From: Lachnospiraceae bacterium
GTDB lineage: Bacteria > Bacillota > Clostridia > Lachnospirales > Lachnospiraceae
Reading direction: 5' to 3'
Length of the DNA: 9,951 nt
Assembly (NCBI GenBank): GCA_017651385.1
Contig: JAGCCY010000117.1
Location: 1-9,951, forward strand
A program made the translations under genes and the position numbers. Positions 1 to 8,102 of this stretch are shown here, in pieces (position 1 is the first letter of the stretch; each line of letters starts with the position of its first letter). The notes below the pieces were generated by a model, which saw only the letters and a list, made by a program, of their open reading frames with translations, was not told the DNA's origin and ran no database searches.

Positions 1-812
1 AAGTTTAAAGCCTTGCTGGCTTCCTGCTGAAGAGTCGATGTGGTAAACGGAAGAGGTGCCTTTCTTGAACGTTCGCTCTTCTTTACTTCACTTACCTTAA
101 AATCCTTGCCCTCAATGTCCTTAATGACCGCTTTTGTCTCGGCTTCGGAATGAAGATCCTTCTTCTTTCCGTCGGTTCCGTAATACTTGCATGTTAAGGG
201 CTTTGAAATACCGGATGCCTTTAATACAACATCAATAGACCAGAATTCTTCGGCCGTAAAATTCTCGATCTCGGCCTCGCGATCGCAGATTATCCTTAAT
301 GCAACGCTCTGCACACGGCCTGCACTTAAGCCTCTTTTCACTTTAGCCCAAAGGATCGGAGATATCCTGTATCCCACCATCCTGTCGAGCATTCTTCGTG
401 TCTGCTGTGCATCCACAAGATCCATGTCGAGCTTTCTTGCGTTTTTAAGCGATTCCTTGACGGCATTTTTTGTGATCTCGTTAAACGTGATCCTGGAAGT
501 CTTCTTCGGATCAAGTTTTAAAGCTTCCATCAAATGCCATGAAATAGCTTCACCTTCACGGTCAGGGTCGGTTGCAAGATATATCTTGTCTGCTTTCTTG
601 ACTTCTTTTCTAAGCTGCGAAAGAACATCGCCCTTTCCTCTTATTGTTATATATTTGGGTTCATATTCATGCTCGACGTCAATACCCAAAGAACTTTTGG
701 GAAGATCTCTCACATGACCGTAGCTTGCAACAACTTCATAATTGCTGCCCAGAAATTTTTTGATGGTCTTCACCTTCGCGGGTGATTCCACTATTACAAG
801 ATTCTTAGCCAT
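1..812 (-). CDS. topA: DNA topoisomerase I, N-terminal 270 residues (runs off left edge)
   Basis: Type IA topoisomerase, which relaxes negative supercoils by cutting and passing one DNA strand. The start is ATG at 812-810 with GGAG just upstream; the frame stays open to base 1, so the gene is cut by the window edge. The protein opens with MAKNLVIVESPAK. The TOPRIM metal-binding residues are E9 plus D82, D84 and E86 in TDPDREGEAISWH (81-93). LDRMVGYRISP (142-152) and RGLSAGRVQSVAL (160-172) are typical of the family. The last residues read PFTTSTLQQEAS, which in known TopA proteins lies shortly before the catalytic tyrosine, so that tyrosine and any C-terminal zinc domains fall outside the window. 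It follows dprA on the same strand after 112 bases, a standard Firmicute order, and has its own candidate promoter in that gap. No lesion is visible in the part seen. Confidence 0.97.
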   Translation of the reverse strand, partial: MAKNLVIVESPAKVKTIKKFLGSNYEVVASYGHVRDLPKSSLGIDVEHEYEPKYITIRGKGDVLSQLRKEVKKADKIYLATDPDREGEAISWHLMEALKLDPKKTSRITFNEITKNAVKESLKNARKLDMDLVDAQQTRRMLDRMVGYRISPILWAKVKRGLSAGRVQSVALRIICDREAEIENFTAEEFWSIDVVLKASGISKPLTCKYYGTDGKKKDLHSEAETKAVIKDIEGKDFKVSEVKKSERSRKAPLPFTTSTLQQEASKALN

Positions 813-884
813 TTTCCACTCCGTTACGGATATTTAATCCCGTTCCCCTCACAAGAACTTGACTGTCATCGACAATCGTGAAGT

Positions 885-913
885 AATATACACTAAATTT
901 TTTAAAGACGCAA
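885..913 (-). promoter_or_regulatory. Candidate sigma-A promoter for topA
   Basis: On the minus strand, TTGCGT (913-908) is followed after 17 bases by TATATT (890-885), within the 112-base gap between dprA and topA. It would start RNA near 878 and give a leader of about 66 bases. This would let topA be expressed apart from comM-dprA. The -35 box matches consensus at four of six positions, so this is a moderate prediction. Confidence 0.5.
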
Positions 914-924
914 GGTATAAATAA

Positions 925-2118
925 TTAAGTTTTATTTTCAATAAGGTAATTTCTCATCGAAATGATCACGGATGTCGGATTGAATCTTCCCGCTCCCATA
1001 TTCACCAAAAGTCCTTTAACCGTAAGCATCACGCAGGCTTTTACAACGTCCGGGACACTAAGCCCGCTCTTTGCAGACATCTCGTCTGCGGTAAAAGAAT
1101 TATCGTCCGTATATATAACGATCTTCTTTTCCTCCAAAGAAAGATCGTCGAATCTTCCGGCTTTCGGATTTTTATCATCGGCCTTTATATCCTTTTGCAC
1201 ATTCTGCGGCTTTCCGTAATTTGTCATTATATCGTTTACAAACTCATAAACATCGGTGATCACTCCCGCGCCCTGCTTTATAAGCTCAAGGCAGCCTCTG
1301 CTCGTCGGATCGGTAATGCGCCCGGGAACGGTATATACCTCCCTCCCCTGCTCAAGCGCGGCGTCGACCGTGATCATGGTCCCGCTTTTCTCTCTTGCTT
1401 CCACCACGCACAGGACATCGGAAAGGCCTGATATTATACGATTTCTTGCGGCAAAAAACTGCGGTTTCGGTTCGGTGCCCGGCGCAAATTCGGATATGAC
1501 GCCTCCTCTTTCGCATAATCTCTCATATAAAACCCTTGATTCTCTCGGGTAAATGACATCCACACCGCCGCCGAGCACGGCAAGCGAATAGCCTCCCGCG
1601 TTTAACGCCGCGATCTGCGAGATCGAGTCTATGCCCCGAGCCATACCGCTCACAAGCGTGATCCTGCTGCCTCCCAGAGCTTCACCGATAGCATATGCCG
1701 CCTTTTCACCGTATTGCGAGCATGCTCTCGCACCTATCACCGAGACCACGGGTCCGCCGGAATGCGGAAGCCGTCCCTTTAAAAACAGTGCGATCGGAGC
1801 CGAAGGTATCTCTTTAAGCTTTTCGGGGTAATCATCGGATTCGACCGGTATAAAGCTTACCCCGGATCTTATCATCTTTTCATACTCCCGCTCCGGGTCG
1901 GTCTTTTGATAAAGATCAAGCCTTTCGAGCTGCTTTTTTGTAAACACTCCGGACTTTTCCCATCTTCCGGCCCCCGCACAAAAAAGCTCCTTCGGCGAGT
2001 TAAATACGCTCTGAAGCTTTGTGTATGTGCGTATTCCTATATCGGATACCAGACTTATCCAGTAGAAATACGGCAACTGCTCTTTTTCTTTTTCATATAC
2101 CTCTTTAAATATCCCCAT
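925..2118 (-). CDS. dprA: DNA processing protein DprA (Smf)
   Basis: DprA binds incoming single-stranded DNA during natural transformation and loads RecA onto it; it acts in the cytoplasm. The product is 397 residues. An N-terminal helical part (about 1-100) precedes the Rossmann-like DprA core, with VIGARACSQYG (127-137), VSGMARGID (156-164), RNRIISGLS (225-233) and a SGTMIT...GREVYTVPG stretch (245-266). A winged-helix-like region covers about 325-385, as in longer DprA proteins. I chose ATG at 2118 because GGGAGG (2130-2125) lies six bases upstream; a TTG at 2124 in the same frame would touch that site directly. With this start, two bases separate it from the comM stop, so the two are almost certainly co-transcribed and probably translationally coupled. 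topA follows. Many non-competent bacteria keep dprA, so its presence does not prove transformability. Confidence 0.96.
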   Translation of the reverse strand: MGIFKEVYEKEKEQLPYFYWISLVSDIGIRTYTKLQSVFNSPKELFCAGAGRWEKSGVFTKKQLERLDLYQKTDPEREYEKMIRSGVSFIPVESDDYPEKLKEIPSAPIALFLKGRLPHSGGPVVSVIGARACSQYGEKAAYAIGEALGGSRITLVSGMARGIDSISQIAALNAGGYSLAVLGGGVDVIYPRESRVLYERLCERGGVISEFAPGTEPKPQFFAARNRIISGLSDVLCVVEAREKSGTMITVDAALEQGREVYTVPGRITDPTSRGCLELIKQGAGVITDVYEFVNDIMTNYGKPQNVQKDIKADDKNPKAGRFDDLSLEEKKIVIYTDDNSFTADEMSAKSGLSVPDVVKACVMLTVKGLLVNMGAGRFNPTSVIISMRNYLIENKT

Positions 2119-2120
2119 GG

Positions 2121-3662
2121 TCAACCTCCCAGATAATCCGGAAAACGGTAACAGGCCGCTTCCGCCAGATGCTTGACGCTCACATCTGAGTCTCCGTCGT
2201 AATCGGCTATCGTGCGTGATACTCGCAATAATTTGTACAAAGAACGCATCGAAAGCCTCATGCTTTCATAAAGCGAATTTACAAAATCGGTCTCTTTGGC
2301 ACCAAGCGGCACGTACTTTGCTATCTTCGCACCCGGAAGATCCGCGTTGAATTTGAAATTTTCATCCTTATACCTTTCTTTCTGCCTGTTTACGGCGGCT
2401 TCAACCTTCTTTCTTATTTCGGCGCTCGTCTCGCTTGAACCGTGTTCCGCCGATATCTCATTAAGGTCCATCCTTGAGACTTCAACGCATATGTCGATCC
2501 TGTCGAGTATCGGTCCCGATATCCTCGATAAATATCTGGATATCTGGACTTCGGTACACTTACACCTGCTCCTGTCCGGAAAGAATCCGCACGGGCAGGG
2601 GTTCATGGCACCCACGAGCATGAATCCCGCGGGATATGTAAGACTCTGTCTTGCTCTTGATACAGTTATCGTGCCGTCCTCAAGCGGCTGCCTTAACATA
2701 TCGATAGTCTCGCGTTTAAAGTCGGGCATCTCATCAAGAAACAGTATGCCTTTATGGCTTAAGCTCACAAGACCCGGCTTTGCAAGCAAGCCTCCTCCGA
2801 CGATCGACTGAGCGGAGGCTCCGTGATGAGGGCTCCAGAAGGGTCTTCTTTTTACAAACGGCTGGTCTTTGGTGAGCTTTCCAGCCACGGAATATATAGT
2901 GGTGATCTCAAGACATTCTTCATATGACATTTCGGGCATGATACCGGGTATGCGCTTTGCGATAAGCGACTTTCCGGAGCCCGGCGGTCCCGTCATTAAA
3001 AAATGATGAAATCCCGATGCCGCTATCTTTGCAGCTCTTTTTACGTTTTCCTGCCCGATCACATCCGAAAAATCCGGAATATCGGCGGTCTCCGCATTTT
3101 CGGGATCAAAGCTCTCCCTATACGGTTTTGCGGCTTCTTCAAAGTACTGCCCGCCCAAAGCCAAAAGCCCCATAGTCTCACTTAATGTATCCACGGGAAT
3201 GATGTCTATACCTCTTATAAGCGCGCCCTCAGCCGCATTGTCCTTAGGAAGGATCACACGCTCAAAGCCCTGTTCCCGTGCCATCTTTACAATAGGAAGT
3301 ATTCCTCTCACGGGACGGATCTCACCGTCAAGGGACAGTTCTCCTATCACAAGTGTTTTCTCGGGATCGAAATCCGGAATATGCCCGTACACACCGAGTA
3401 TTGCCACGGCGATCGGAAGATCGAAAGCCGAACCCGATTTGTGCTCATCTGCGGGAGAAAGATTGATCGTGATCTTCATCGCCGGAAGACTGATGCCGTT
3501 ATTCTTAAGGGAAACTCTTACGCGGTTGCCCGCTTCTCTGACTTCGCTTGCCAAAAGACCGATCATTTCAAGACCGGGGAGACCCGGCGACGCATCAACC
3601 TCTACGGTTATAAGGTCACCGAAAATACCTCCGACTCTGCCGGAGTAAACCTTGTATACCAT
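2121..3662 (-). CDS. comM: YifB/ComM family magnesium-chelatase-like AAA+ ATPase
   Basis: A 513-residue protein of the YifB/ComM family. ComM in transforming bacteria is a hexameric helicase that promotes branch migration during integration of donor DNA. The N-terminal Lon/S5-like domain includes VEVDASPGLPG (20-30), RVRVSLKNNG (47-56) and SGSAFDLPIAVAIL (76-89). The AAA+ core has Walker A GPPGSGKS (225-232), Walker B GILFLDEM (305-312) and AMNPCPCG (352-359), followed by more cysteines at about 367-369, a possible metal site. The C-terminal Mg-chelatase helices include SMRSLYKLLRVSRTIAD (471-487). Start ATG 3662 has GAGG five bases upstream and matches the family's usual N-terminus. An upstream ATG at 3764 would add 34 residues encoded by a terminator-like hairpin and is rejected. 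It leads a likely comM-dprA unit. Confidence 0.95.
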   Translation of the reverse strand: MVYKVYSGRVGGIFGDLITVEVDASPGLPGLEMIGLLASEVREAGNRVRVSLKNNGISLPAMKITINLSPADEHKSGSAFDLPIAVAILGVYGHIPDFDPEKTLVIGELSLDGEIRPVRGILPIVKMAREQGFERVILPKDNAAEGALIRGIDIIPVDTLSETMGLLALGGQYFEEAAKPYRESFDPENAETADIPDFSDVIGQENVKRAAKIAASGFHHFLMTGPPGSGKSLIAKRIPGIMPEMSYEECLEITTIYSVAGKLTKDQPFVKRRPFWSPHHGASAQSIVGGGLLAKPGLVSLSHKGILFLDEMPDFKRETIDMLRQPLEDGTITVSRARQSLTYPAGFMLVGAMNPCPCGFFPDRSRCKCTEVQISRYLSRISGPILDRIDICVEVSRMDLNEISAEHGSSETSAEIRKKVEAAVNRQKERYKDENFKFNADLPGAKIAKYVPLGAKETDFVNSLYESMRLSMRSLYKLLRVSRTIADYDGDSDVSVKHLAEAACYRFPDYLGG

Positions 3663-3705
3663 ATTTTCCTCGTCTTCTCTCCCTGAAGCAAACGATCGGA
3701 TAGAT

Positions 3706-3746
3706 AAAAGAAAAAAAGAAGCTTCACGGTCTAAACCATGAAGCTT
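3706..3746 (-). terminator. Rho-independent terminator, also a possible leader attenuator of comM
   Basis: Arms AAGCTTCA (3719-3726) and TGAAGCTT (3739-3746) pair perfectly. After one C/A mismatch, GGT (3728-3730) pairs with ACC (3735-3737) around a CTAA loop (3731-3734). Read on the minus strand, the hairpin is followed by a T-rich run (3718-3706). It lies after the HD-domain gene and so should end that transcript. It also lies between a good promoter (3765-3793) and the comM start at 3662, so comM transcripts from that promoter must read through it. Confidence 0.8.
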
Positions 3747-3764
3747 TTGATTTAAACTAAACAA

Positions 3765-3793
3765 ATATTAACTTTGCGATACGAATGGGTCAA
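3765..3793 (-). promoter_or_regulatory. Candidate sigma-A promoter for comM-dprA
   Basis: On the minus strand, TTGACC (3793-3788) and TAATAT (3770-3765) are 17 bases apart, directly after the stop codon of the HD-domain gene. RNA would start near 3758, giving a leader of about 96 bases that contains the hairpin and T-run at 3746-3706. The -35 box matches consensus at five of six positions and the -10 box at four of six. Confidence 0.5.
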
Positions 3794-3803
3794 TATGGCA
3801 AAA

Positions 3804-4898
3804 TCACGAAAATGTAAACTTCTTTAATGCATCTTCGTCCATTACATAGCGATTATCCATGGTTTTCATGATGTCAGCGATCTCAAGATCGTCGAACATT
3901 CTTCTGTCGGAAAGATCAACGATCTGGTTACTGGAAAATACAAGTACCATGGGTCTTAATACATCCTGCGGATTGACCGAAAGAACGAGGGCCTTCTCAC
4001 CGCTTGTAAGCTCAACGCTCGTGCCCGGAGCAAGTATGTTTATCGAATTGACTAAAGCTTCAACAGCCTTCGGATGGAAGATCTCGGGATGTCCCACAAG
4101 ATGTCTCAGCGCTTCGACCTCGCTTCTGGGGCCTTCATTGGCATCCATAGCGGTCATCGAATCGTATACTTCCGCAACTATCATGATCCTTGCACCCGTA
4201 ACAAGCTTCTGCTTTTCGGTGATCTTTCCTTCTTTAAACTCGGCAAGGACTCTCTGGGTCTGCTGGCATATACGGCGGATATTGGGATTGGAACTGTATA
4301 CGCTCTCGATAAGATCGAAACCGTTGACCTGACTGGCTTCGAGTATTTCATCTATCTTTTCTTCCGTTTCACCTTTGATCAAAGAATCGGGCACCATAAG
4401 CTTACCTATATCGTGCACAAGGCATGCGGTAATGCAGTCTTCGATCTCATCGACCTGCACATTCATCTTATGGCACATCATCGCGCACAGGATAGCCACA
4501 TTTAACGAATGCTTGTACACATAATCCTCACGGCTTCGAAGATTCTGCGTAAAATTGATCTTTCTGTTAAGATGACCGTAACTTTTTACGACAGCGGCCA
4601 CGATCGAATCAAGCTTCTTGGTGCGCTTTGAATTGATGATCTCTCTTAACTCTTCTTCTATTGCATAAACCTGAATTGTCTGGAAACGTTCGAACTCGAT
4701 GTCGTCCTCGCTCATGGGCGGGCAGGGCTCGGCAGGTTCAAGGATAAAGATACCTATAAGGCCGAAATTCTTAATACTGTTTACGGCAGCATCTGTAAGT
4801 TTTGAATCTCTTTCATACAAAAGAACGCCCTTTTTGTTGTAAATAGGACGCGCGATCCTCATTCCGTTCCTAAGGTCCTCAGTTTTTACAAATTTCAT
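3804..4898 (-). CDS. Degenerate HD-GYP family signalling protein
   Basis: A 364-residue soluble protein with the HD-GYP family layout. The N-terminal domain (about 1-55) reads LRNGMRIARPIYNKKGVLL. An HD domain spans about 90-285, and a small beta-rich C-terminal domain (about 290-340) begins PGTSVELTSGEKALVLSVNP. Active HD-GYP enzymes hydrolyse cyclic di-GMP. Here YKHS (H130) and HDIGK (H162, D163, K166) remain. The later HHE and GYP motifs are missing: CQQTQR (211-216) stands where HHE is expected, and the aspartate of the usual VAD motif is E243 in VAEVYD. Catalysis as a cyclic di-GMP phosphodiesterase is therefore doubtful; a binding or regulatory role, or another HD-type hydrolase activity, is possible. 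Start ATG 4898 has AGGGG seven bases upstream; an upstream start at 4961 would lie over the promoter. The gene has its own promoter and terminator and sits between two housekeeping units. Confidence 0.88.
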   Translation of the reverse strand: MKFVKTEDLRNGMRIARPIYNKKGVLLYERDSKLTDAAVNSIKNFGLIGIFILEPAEPCPPMSEDDIEFERFQTIQVYAIEEELREIINSKRTKKLDSIVAAVVKSYGHLNRKINFTQNLRSREDYVYKHSLNVAILCAMMCHKMNVQVDEIEDCITACLVHDIGKLMVPDSLIKGETEEKIDEILEASQVNGFDLIESVYSSNPNIRRICQQTQRVLAEFKEGKITEKQKLVTGARIMIVAEVYDSMTAMDANEGPRSEVEALRHLVGHPEIFHPKAVEALVNSINILAPGTSVELTSGEKALVLSVNPQDVLRPMVLVFSSNQIVDLSDRRMFDDLEIADIMKTMDNRYVMDEDALKKFTFS

Positions 4899-4928
4899 AA
4901 AGCTACCCCTCAAAATACTCTCGCAATT

Positions 4929-4958
4929 ATTATAACTACGATTTACATAAATTGTAAA
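4929..4958 (-). promoter_or_regulatory. Sigma-A promoter for the HD-domain gene
   Basis: On the minus strand, TTTACA (4958-4953) and a perfect TATAAT (4934-4929) are 18 bases apart, in the 80-base gap after hemW. RNA would start near 4922 and give a short leader of about 24 bases carrying the AGGGG site. This supports separate expression from lepA-hemW, though no terminator is visible after hemW, so read-through may add to it. Confidence 0.68.
4942..4958. promoter_or_regulatory. 17-base palindrome over the -35 box, candidate operator
   Basis: TTTACA-TAAAT-TGTAAA is a perfect six-base inverted repeat with a five-base centre. Its right arm is the -35 box of the HD-gene promoter read on the other strand. 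Size and placement fit a dimeric repressor site. I cannot name the regulator. An AT-rich gap makes short palindromes less surprising. Confidence 0.4.
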
Positions 4959-4978
4959 CACTTTTTATTATTAATTAA

Positions 4979-6106
4979 TTAAACCAACAGATAATCGGCA
5001 AAAACGACGTTTGATACATCAATACCGTAATCCGTAAGAAAGATCCTGTCGCCTTCTTCTTTTATAAGGCCCGTTTCTTTCTGTTTTTCGAGTAAAGACC
5101 CGTATATATCATATATATCGGCAGAAAACTCCTCTTTAAACAGAGTCTTTTTTATGCCCTTCATCATGCGAAGCCCAAGGAACATAAATTCCGCCATCGC
5201 ATCTTCTTTTGAAAGAAGCGTGATCTCTCTTTCATGATCGCCTTTAATATAGCGTTTTAAGTCATTGTGCATCTGATATCTTTTACTGCCGTCAAACGAT
5301 GCGGCCGCAAGTCCGAACCCCCTATACGGCTTTCTTTCCCAGTAACCTGTATTATGCCTGCATTCTTTTCCCGGCACGGCATAATTCGATATCTCGTAGC
5401 GCATATATCCGGCCTTGCCGAGAACTTCCTTTGTCGCGTAATACATTTCTCTTTCCGTATCTTCGTCGGGAAGGCCTTTATTATCCTTATATCTTTCAAA
5501 AAACGGCGTTCCTTCTTCTATTATCAGACTGTAGGCACTTATGTGTGACGGCTTGAGCTTTGTGACCGTATCAAGCGTACTAAGATAAGATTTGACCGAC
5601 TGTCCCGGAAGTGCGCTCATGATATCGATGTTTACATTATCAAATCCCGCTTTATGTACATCGTCGTAAGTCCTTAAAAAGTCGTTAAAGCTGTGCGGAC
5701 GCCCCAATATCTTAAGCTCACGGTCATCTGAAGACTGAAGGCCTATGCTTACACGGTTTATGCCGGCAGATCTGTATATCTTAATCTTCTCCAGATCCGC
5801 GGAAGCGGGGTTTAATTCTATCGATATCTCCGCATCCGGAGACACTTCATATTTTGACCTTAACGCATCTAGTACGCGCAGGATCTCATGAGCATCAGCG
5901 ATCCCCGGCGTCCCTCCGCCGAAAAAAACGGAGTCAACGGGCATATCCGCCCCTGGCTCCGCATTAAGTTCGATCTCTTTTATCAGACTGTCAAAATAGG
6001 CATGCTTTACCTCATCGTCGCATGCAAAAGAAACAAAGTCGCAATAATCGCACTTTTTCACACAGAAGGGTATATGAACATAGATCTCACCGTTCTTAAT
6101 CTTCAT
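4979..6106 (-). CDS. hemW: HemW, radical SAM heme chaperone (HemN-like)
   Basis: A 375-residue radical SAM protein of the HemN/HemW family. HemW binds heme and is thought to insert it into target proteins; it is often annotated as oxygen-independent coproporphyrinogen III oxidase. The iron-sulfur motif is CVKKCDYC (C15, C19, C22), close to the N-terminus as in HemW. FFGGGTPG (61-68), SIELNPAS (95-102), RVSIGLQS (118-125), LGRPHS (134-139) and HNTGYW (251-256) are family motifs. A HemN C-terminal-type region follows (about 300-370), including [13 protein letters not shown] prefer ATG 6106, which matches the short family N-terminus and overlaps the end of lepA by 11 bases. A GTG at 6121 in the same frame adds five residues and has only a weak site upstream. 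The overlap and poor independent ribosome-binding site suggest translation coupled to lepA. Confidence 0.93.
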   Translation of the reverse strand: MKIKNGEIYVHIPFCVKKCDYCDFVSFACDDEVKHAYFDSLIKEIELNAEPGADMPVDSVFFGGGTPGIADAHEILRVLDALRSKYEVSPDAEISIELNPASADLEKIKIYRSAGINRVSIGLQSSDDRELKILGRPHSFNDFLRTYDDVHKAGFDNVNIDIMSALPGQSVKSYLSTLDTVTKLKPSHISAYSLIIEEGTPFFERYKDNKGLPDEDTEREMYYATKEVLGKAGYMRYEISNYAVPGKECRHNTGYWERKPYRGFGLAAASFDGSKRYQMHNDLKRYIKGDHEREITLLSKEDAMAEFMFLGLRMMKGIKKTLFKEEFSADIYDIYGSLLEKQKETGLIKEEGDRIFLTDYGIDVSNVVFADYLLV

Positions 6107-7901
6107 CGAGTTTAAGTACACTCATAAACGCCTGCTGAGGGATTTCCACATTTCCTATCTGGCGCATACGCTTCTTTCCTTCTTTTTGTTTTTCCAAAAG
6201 CTTCTTCTTACGGGAAATATCGCCGCCGTAACACTTTGCAAGCACATCCTTGCGCATGGCTTTTACAGTCTCCCTGGCAATGATCTTTCCGCCCACCGCA
6301 GCCTGGATGGGTATCTCAAACAGGTGCCTGGGTATCTCATCCTTCAGCTTTTCGCACATCTTGCGGCCGCGTTCATAGGCACTGTCCTTAAACACTATAA
6401 ACGAAAGCGCATCCACTTCTTCACGGTTTATAAGAATATCCAGCTTCACAAGCTCGGATCTTTCGTAGCCTTTAAGCTCATAGTCAAAAGAAGCATAGCC
6501 TCTCGACCGGCTCTTTAACGCATCAAAGAAATCGTAGATGATCTCGTTTAAGGGAAGTTCGTATTTGATAAGTGCTCTTGTGGCCTCAATATATTCCATG
6601 CTCTTATAACGGCCTCTCCGCTGCTGGCAAAGCTCCATTATCGAACCCACAAATTCGGTCGTGACCATGATCTCCGCATTGACCATCGGTTCTTCCATGT
6701 AATCGATCTCGGAAGGATCGGGAAGGTTTGTGGGATTTGTAAGCTCTATCATATCACCGTTTGTCTTGTGGACTCTGTACACAACGCCCGGAGCTGTCGT
6801 TACAAGATCGAGATTATATTCTCTTTCAAGTCTCTCCTGTATGATCTCAAGATGCAGAAGTCCCAAAAATCCGCACCTGAATCCAAAGCCCAGAGCAACA
6901 GATGTCTCAGGTTCAAAGAAAAGCGAAGCATCGTTTAACTGAAGCTTTTCGAGGGCGTCTCTTAGATCCGGATATTTTGCCCCGTCTGCAGGATATACGC
7001 CGCAGAATACCATCGATTGAACCTTTTTATAGCCGGGCAATGCTTCCTTACAGGGATTCTCCGCATTTGTGACCGTATCGCCGACAGCCGTATCCCTTAC
7101 ATTCTTAATGGATGCGGTTATATATCCTACGGTACCCGCGGTAAGCTCCTCACAGGGTATAAACTGTCCCGCACCGAAATAGCCGACCTCCACAACTTCG
7201 GCGGTCGCACCCGTAGCCATCATCTTTATGGGCGTACCCTTTTTTACCGTTCCGTTCTTTATCCTTACGAATACGATAACTCCCTTGTACGAATCGTACA
7301 GCGAGTCAAAGATGAGCGCCTGCAGCGGTGCATTGCTGTCGCCCTTGGGCGCCGGTATCTTATTGACTATCGCTTCAAGGACCTGATCTATGTTTATACC
7401 GTTCTTTGCTGATATGAGCGGGGCGTCTTCGGCCTCTATACCGATGACGTCCTCGATCTCGGCAATGACCTTTTCGGGCTCGGCACTCGGAAGGTCGATC
7501 TTATTGATGACCGGGAACACATCAAGGTCATGATCCAGAGCAAGATATACATTGGCAAGAGTCTGTGCCTCTATACCCTGTGCGGCATCCACGACCAGGA
7601 TCGCTCCGTCGCACGCAGCCAGCGAACGGCTTACTTCATAATTAAAGTCTACGTGGCCGGGGGTATCTATAAGGTTAAATATGTATTCTTCCCCGTTTTT
7701 GGCCTTATATACGGTCCTTACGGTCTGCGCCTTAATGGTAATGCCTCTCTCACGCTCCAGATCCATGTTGTCAAGGACCTGAGCCTGCATCTCACGGCTT
7801 GTAAGAAGGCCCGTCATCTCGATGATACGGTCGGCAAGAGTGGACTTGCCGTGGTCTATATGTGCTATAATGCAAAAATTTCTTATATGATCCTGATTCA
7901 A
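6096..7901 (-). CDS. lepA: Elongation factor 4 (LepA), ribosomal GTPase
   Basis: A 601-residue translational GTPase that binds the ribosome and affects initiation, biogenesis or back-translocation. The GTP-binding motifs are AHIDHGKST (13-21), RGITIKAQT (52-60), DTPGH (79-83), NKID (133-136) and SAK (164-166). The LepA-specific C-terminal domain, with [20 protein letters not shown], ends in [10 protein letters not shown]. Length is normal for the family. The start codon is TTG at 7901-7899: [20 protein letters not shown] is the usual LepA N-terminus, AAGGA lies seven bases upstream, and an in-frame TGA occurs a few codons further up, so no ATG is available. It leads a unit with hemW and is transcribed away from rpsT. 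Confidence 0.97.
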   Translation of the reverse strand: MNQDHIRNFCIIAHIDHGKSTLADRIIEMTGLLTSREMQAQVLDNMDLERERGITIKAQTVRTVYKAKNGEEYIFNLIDTPGHVDFNYEVSRSLAACDGAILVVDAAQGIEAQTLANVYLALDHDLDVFPVINKIDLPSAEPEKVIAEIEDVIGIEAEDAPLISAKNGINIDQVLEAIVNKIPAPKGDSNAPLQALIFDSLYDSYKGVIVFVRIKNGTVKKGTPIKMMATGATAEVVEVGYFGAGQFIPCEELTAGTVGYITASIKNVRDTAVGDTVTNAENPCKEALPGYKKVQSMVFCGVYPADGAKYPDLRDALEKLQLNDASLFFEPETSVALGFGFRCGFLGLLHLEIIQERLEREYNLDLVTTAPGVVYRVHKTNGDMIELTNPTNLPDPSEIDYMEEPMVNAEIMVTTEFVGSIMELCQQRRGRYKSMEYIEATRALIKYELPLNEIIYDFFDALKSRSRGYASFDYELKGYERSELVKLDILINREEVDALSFIVFKDSAYERGRKMCEKLKDEIPRHLFEIPIQAAVGGKIIARETVKAMRKDVLAKCYGGDISRKKKLLEKQKEGKKRMRQIGNVEIPQQAFMSVLKLDED

Positions 7902-7934
7902 ACTGCTATCCTTTCAGATTATAATGCTTTTAGG

Positions 7935-7943
7935 ATTGTATCA
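7935..7943 (-). promoter_or_regulatory. Candidate extended -10 promoter of lepA-hemW
   Basis: On the minus strand, TGATACAAT (7943-7935) fits an extended -10 element (TGN plus TACAAT). The -35 region 17 bases further up, TGTGAA, is weak, as is often tolerated with an extended -10. RNA would start near 7928, about 26 bases before the TTG start. A TATAAT at about 7923-7918 is too close to the ribosome-binding site to be the main element. Confidence 0.45.
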
Positions 7944-7983
7944 TATTTTTTTGCTCATTCACAGTAACTTTTGATTTTTTCTA

Positions 7984-8012
7984 TTGACATGGCAATTTCT
8001 TTCAACTATTAT
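7984..8012 (+). promoter_or_regulatory. Strong sigma-A promoter of rpsT
   Basis: A perfect TTGACA (7984-7989) is followed after 17 bases by TATTAT (8007-8012). An overlapping TATAAT (8010-8015) would give a 20-base spacer and is less likely to be the one used. RNA would start near 8019, giving an rpsT leader of roughly 84 bases. Confidence 0.75.
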
Positions 8013-8021
8013 AATCGAGTG

Positions 8022-8070
8022 CGTACATTAAATCGTCCGTGTCCGGCATAATGTACGACGAACAACATTA
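8022..8070 (+). promoter_or_regulatory. Structured leader of rpsT with two alternative pairings
   Basis: CGTACATTA (8022-8030) pairs perfectly with TAATGTACG (8049-8057), forming a nine-base-pair stem at the very 5' end of the transcript. A second copy of ACATTAA occurs at 8065-8071, so TAATGT (8049-8054) could pair instead with ACATTA at 8065-8070. The two pairings exclude each other. The ribosome-binding site begins at 8089. S20 is known to regulate its own synthesis in E. coli; that this leader does the same is inference. Confidence 0.45.
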
Positions 8071-8102
8071 ACCCGAATCATTCTAAATGGAGGTGTATAG
8101 TC

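Noticed and set aside
187..717. Long plus-strand open frame of 176 codons
   Set aside because: It lies entirely antisense to topA, whose minus-strand frame carries all expected TopA motifs; the plus-strand product has no recognisable domain.
861..876. Weak inverted repeat TGTC-ATC-GACA in the topA leader
   Set aside because: Four-base arms are expected by chance and no further pairing or T-run accompanies it.
2119..2124. TTG at 2124 as the start of dprA with a four-base overlap of comM
   Set aside because: It abuts the GGGAGG site with no spacing, while ATG 2118 is six bases from it.
3663..3764. 34-residue N-terminal extension of comM from an upstream ATG
   Set aside because: The extension is encoded by the terminator hairpin and T-run, lacks family similarity, and lies at or before the predicted RNA start; ATG 3662 has a proper ribosome-binding site.
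4899..4961. Upstream start at 4961 for the HD-domain protein
   Set aside because: It would cover the promoter and palindrome, adds residues atypical of the family, and lacks a ribosome-binding site; ATG 4898 has AGGGG well placed.
4968..4982. TTAATTAATTAA-like repeat at the end of hemW
   Set aside because: It includes the hemW stop codon in an AT-rich gap, is very short, and has no hairpin; nothing supports a specific function.
5257..5556. Overlapping short open frames on both strands within hemW
   Set aside because: They are shadow frames inside a well-supported gene, with no ribosome-binding site or recognisable domain.
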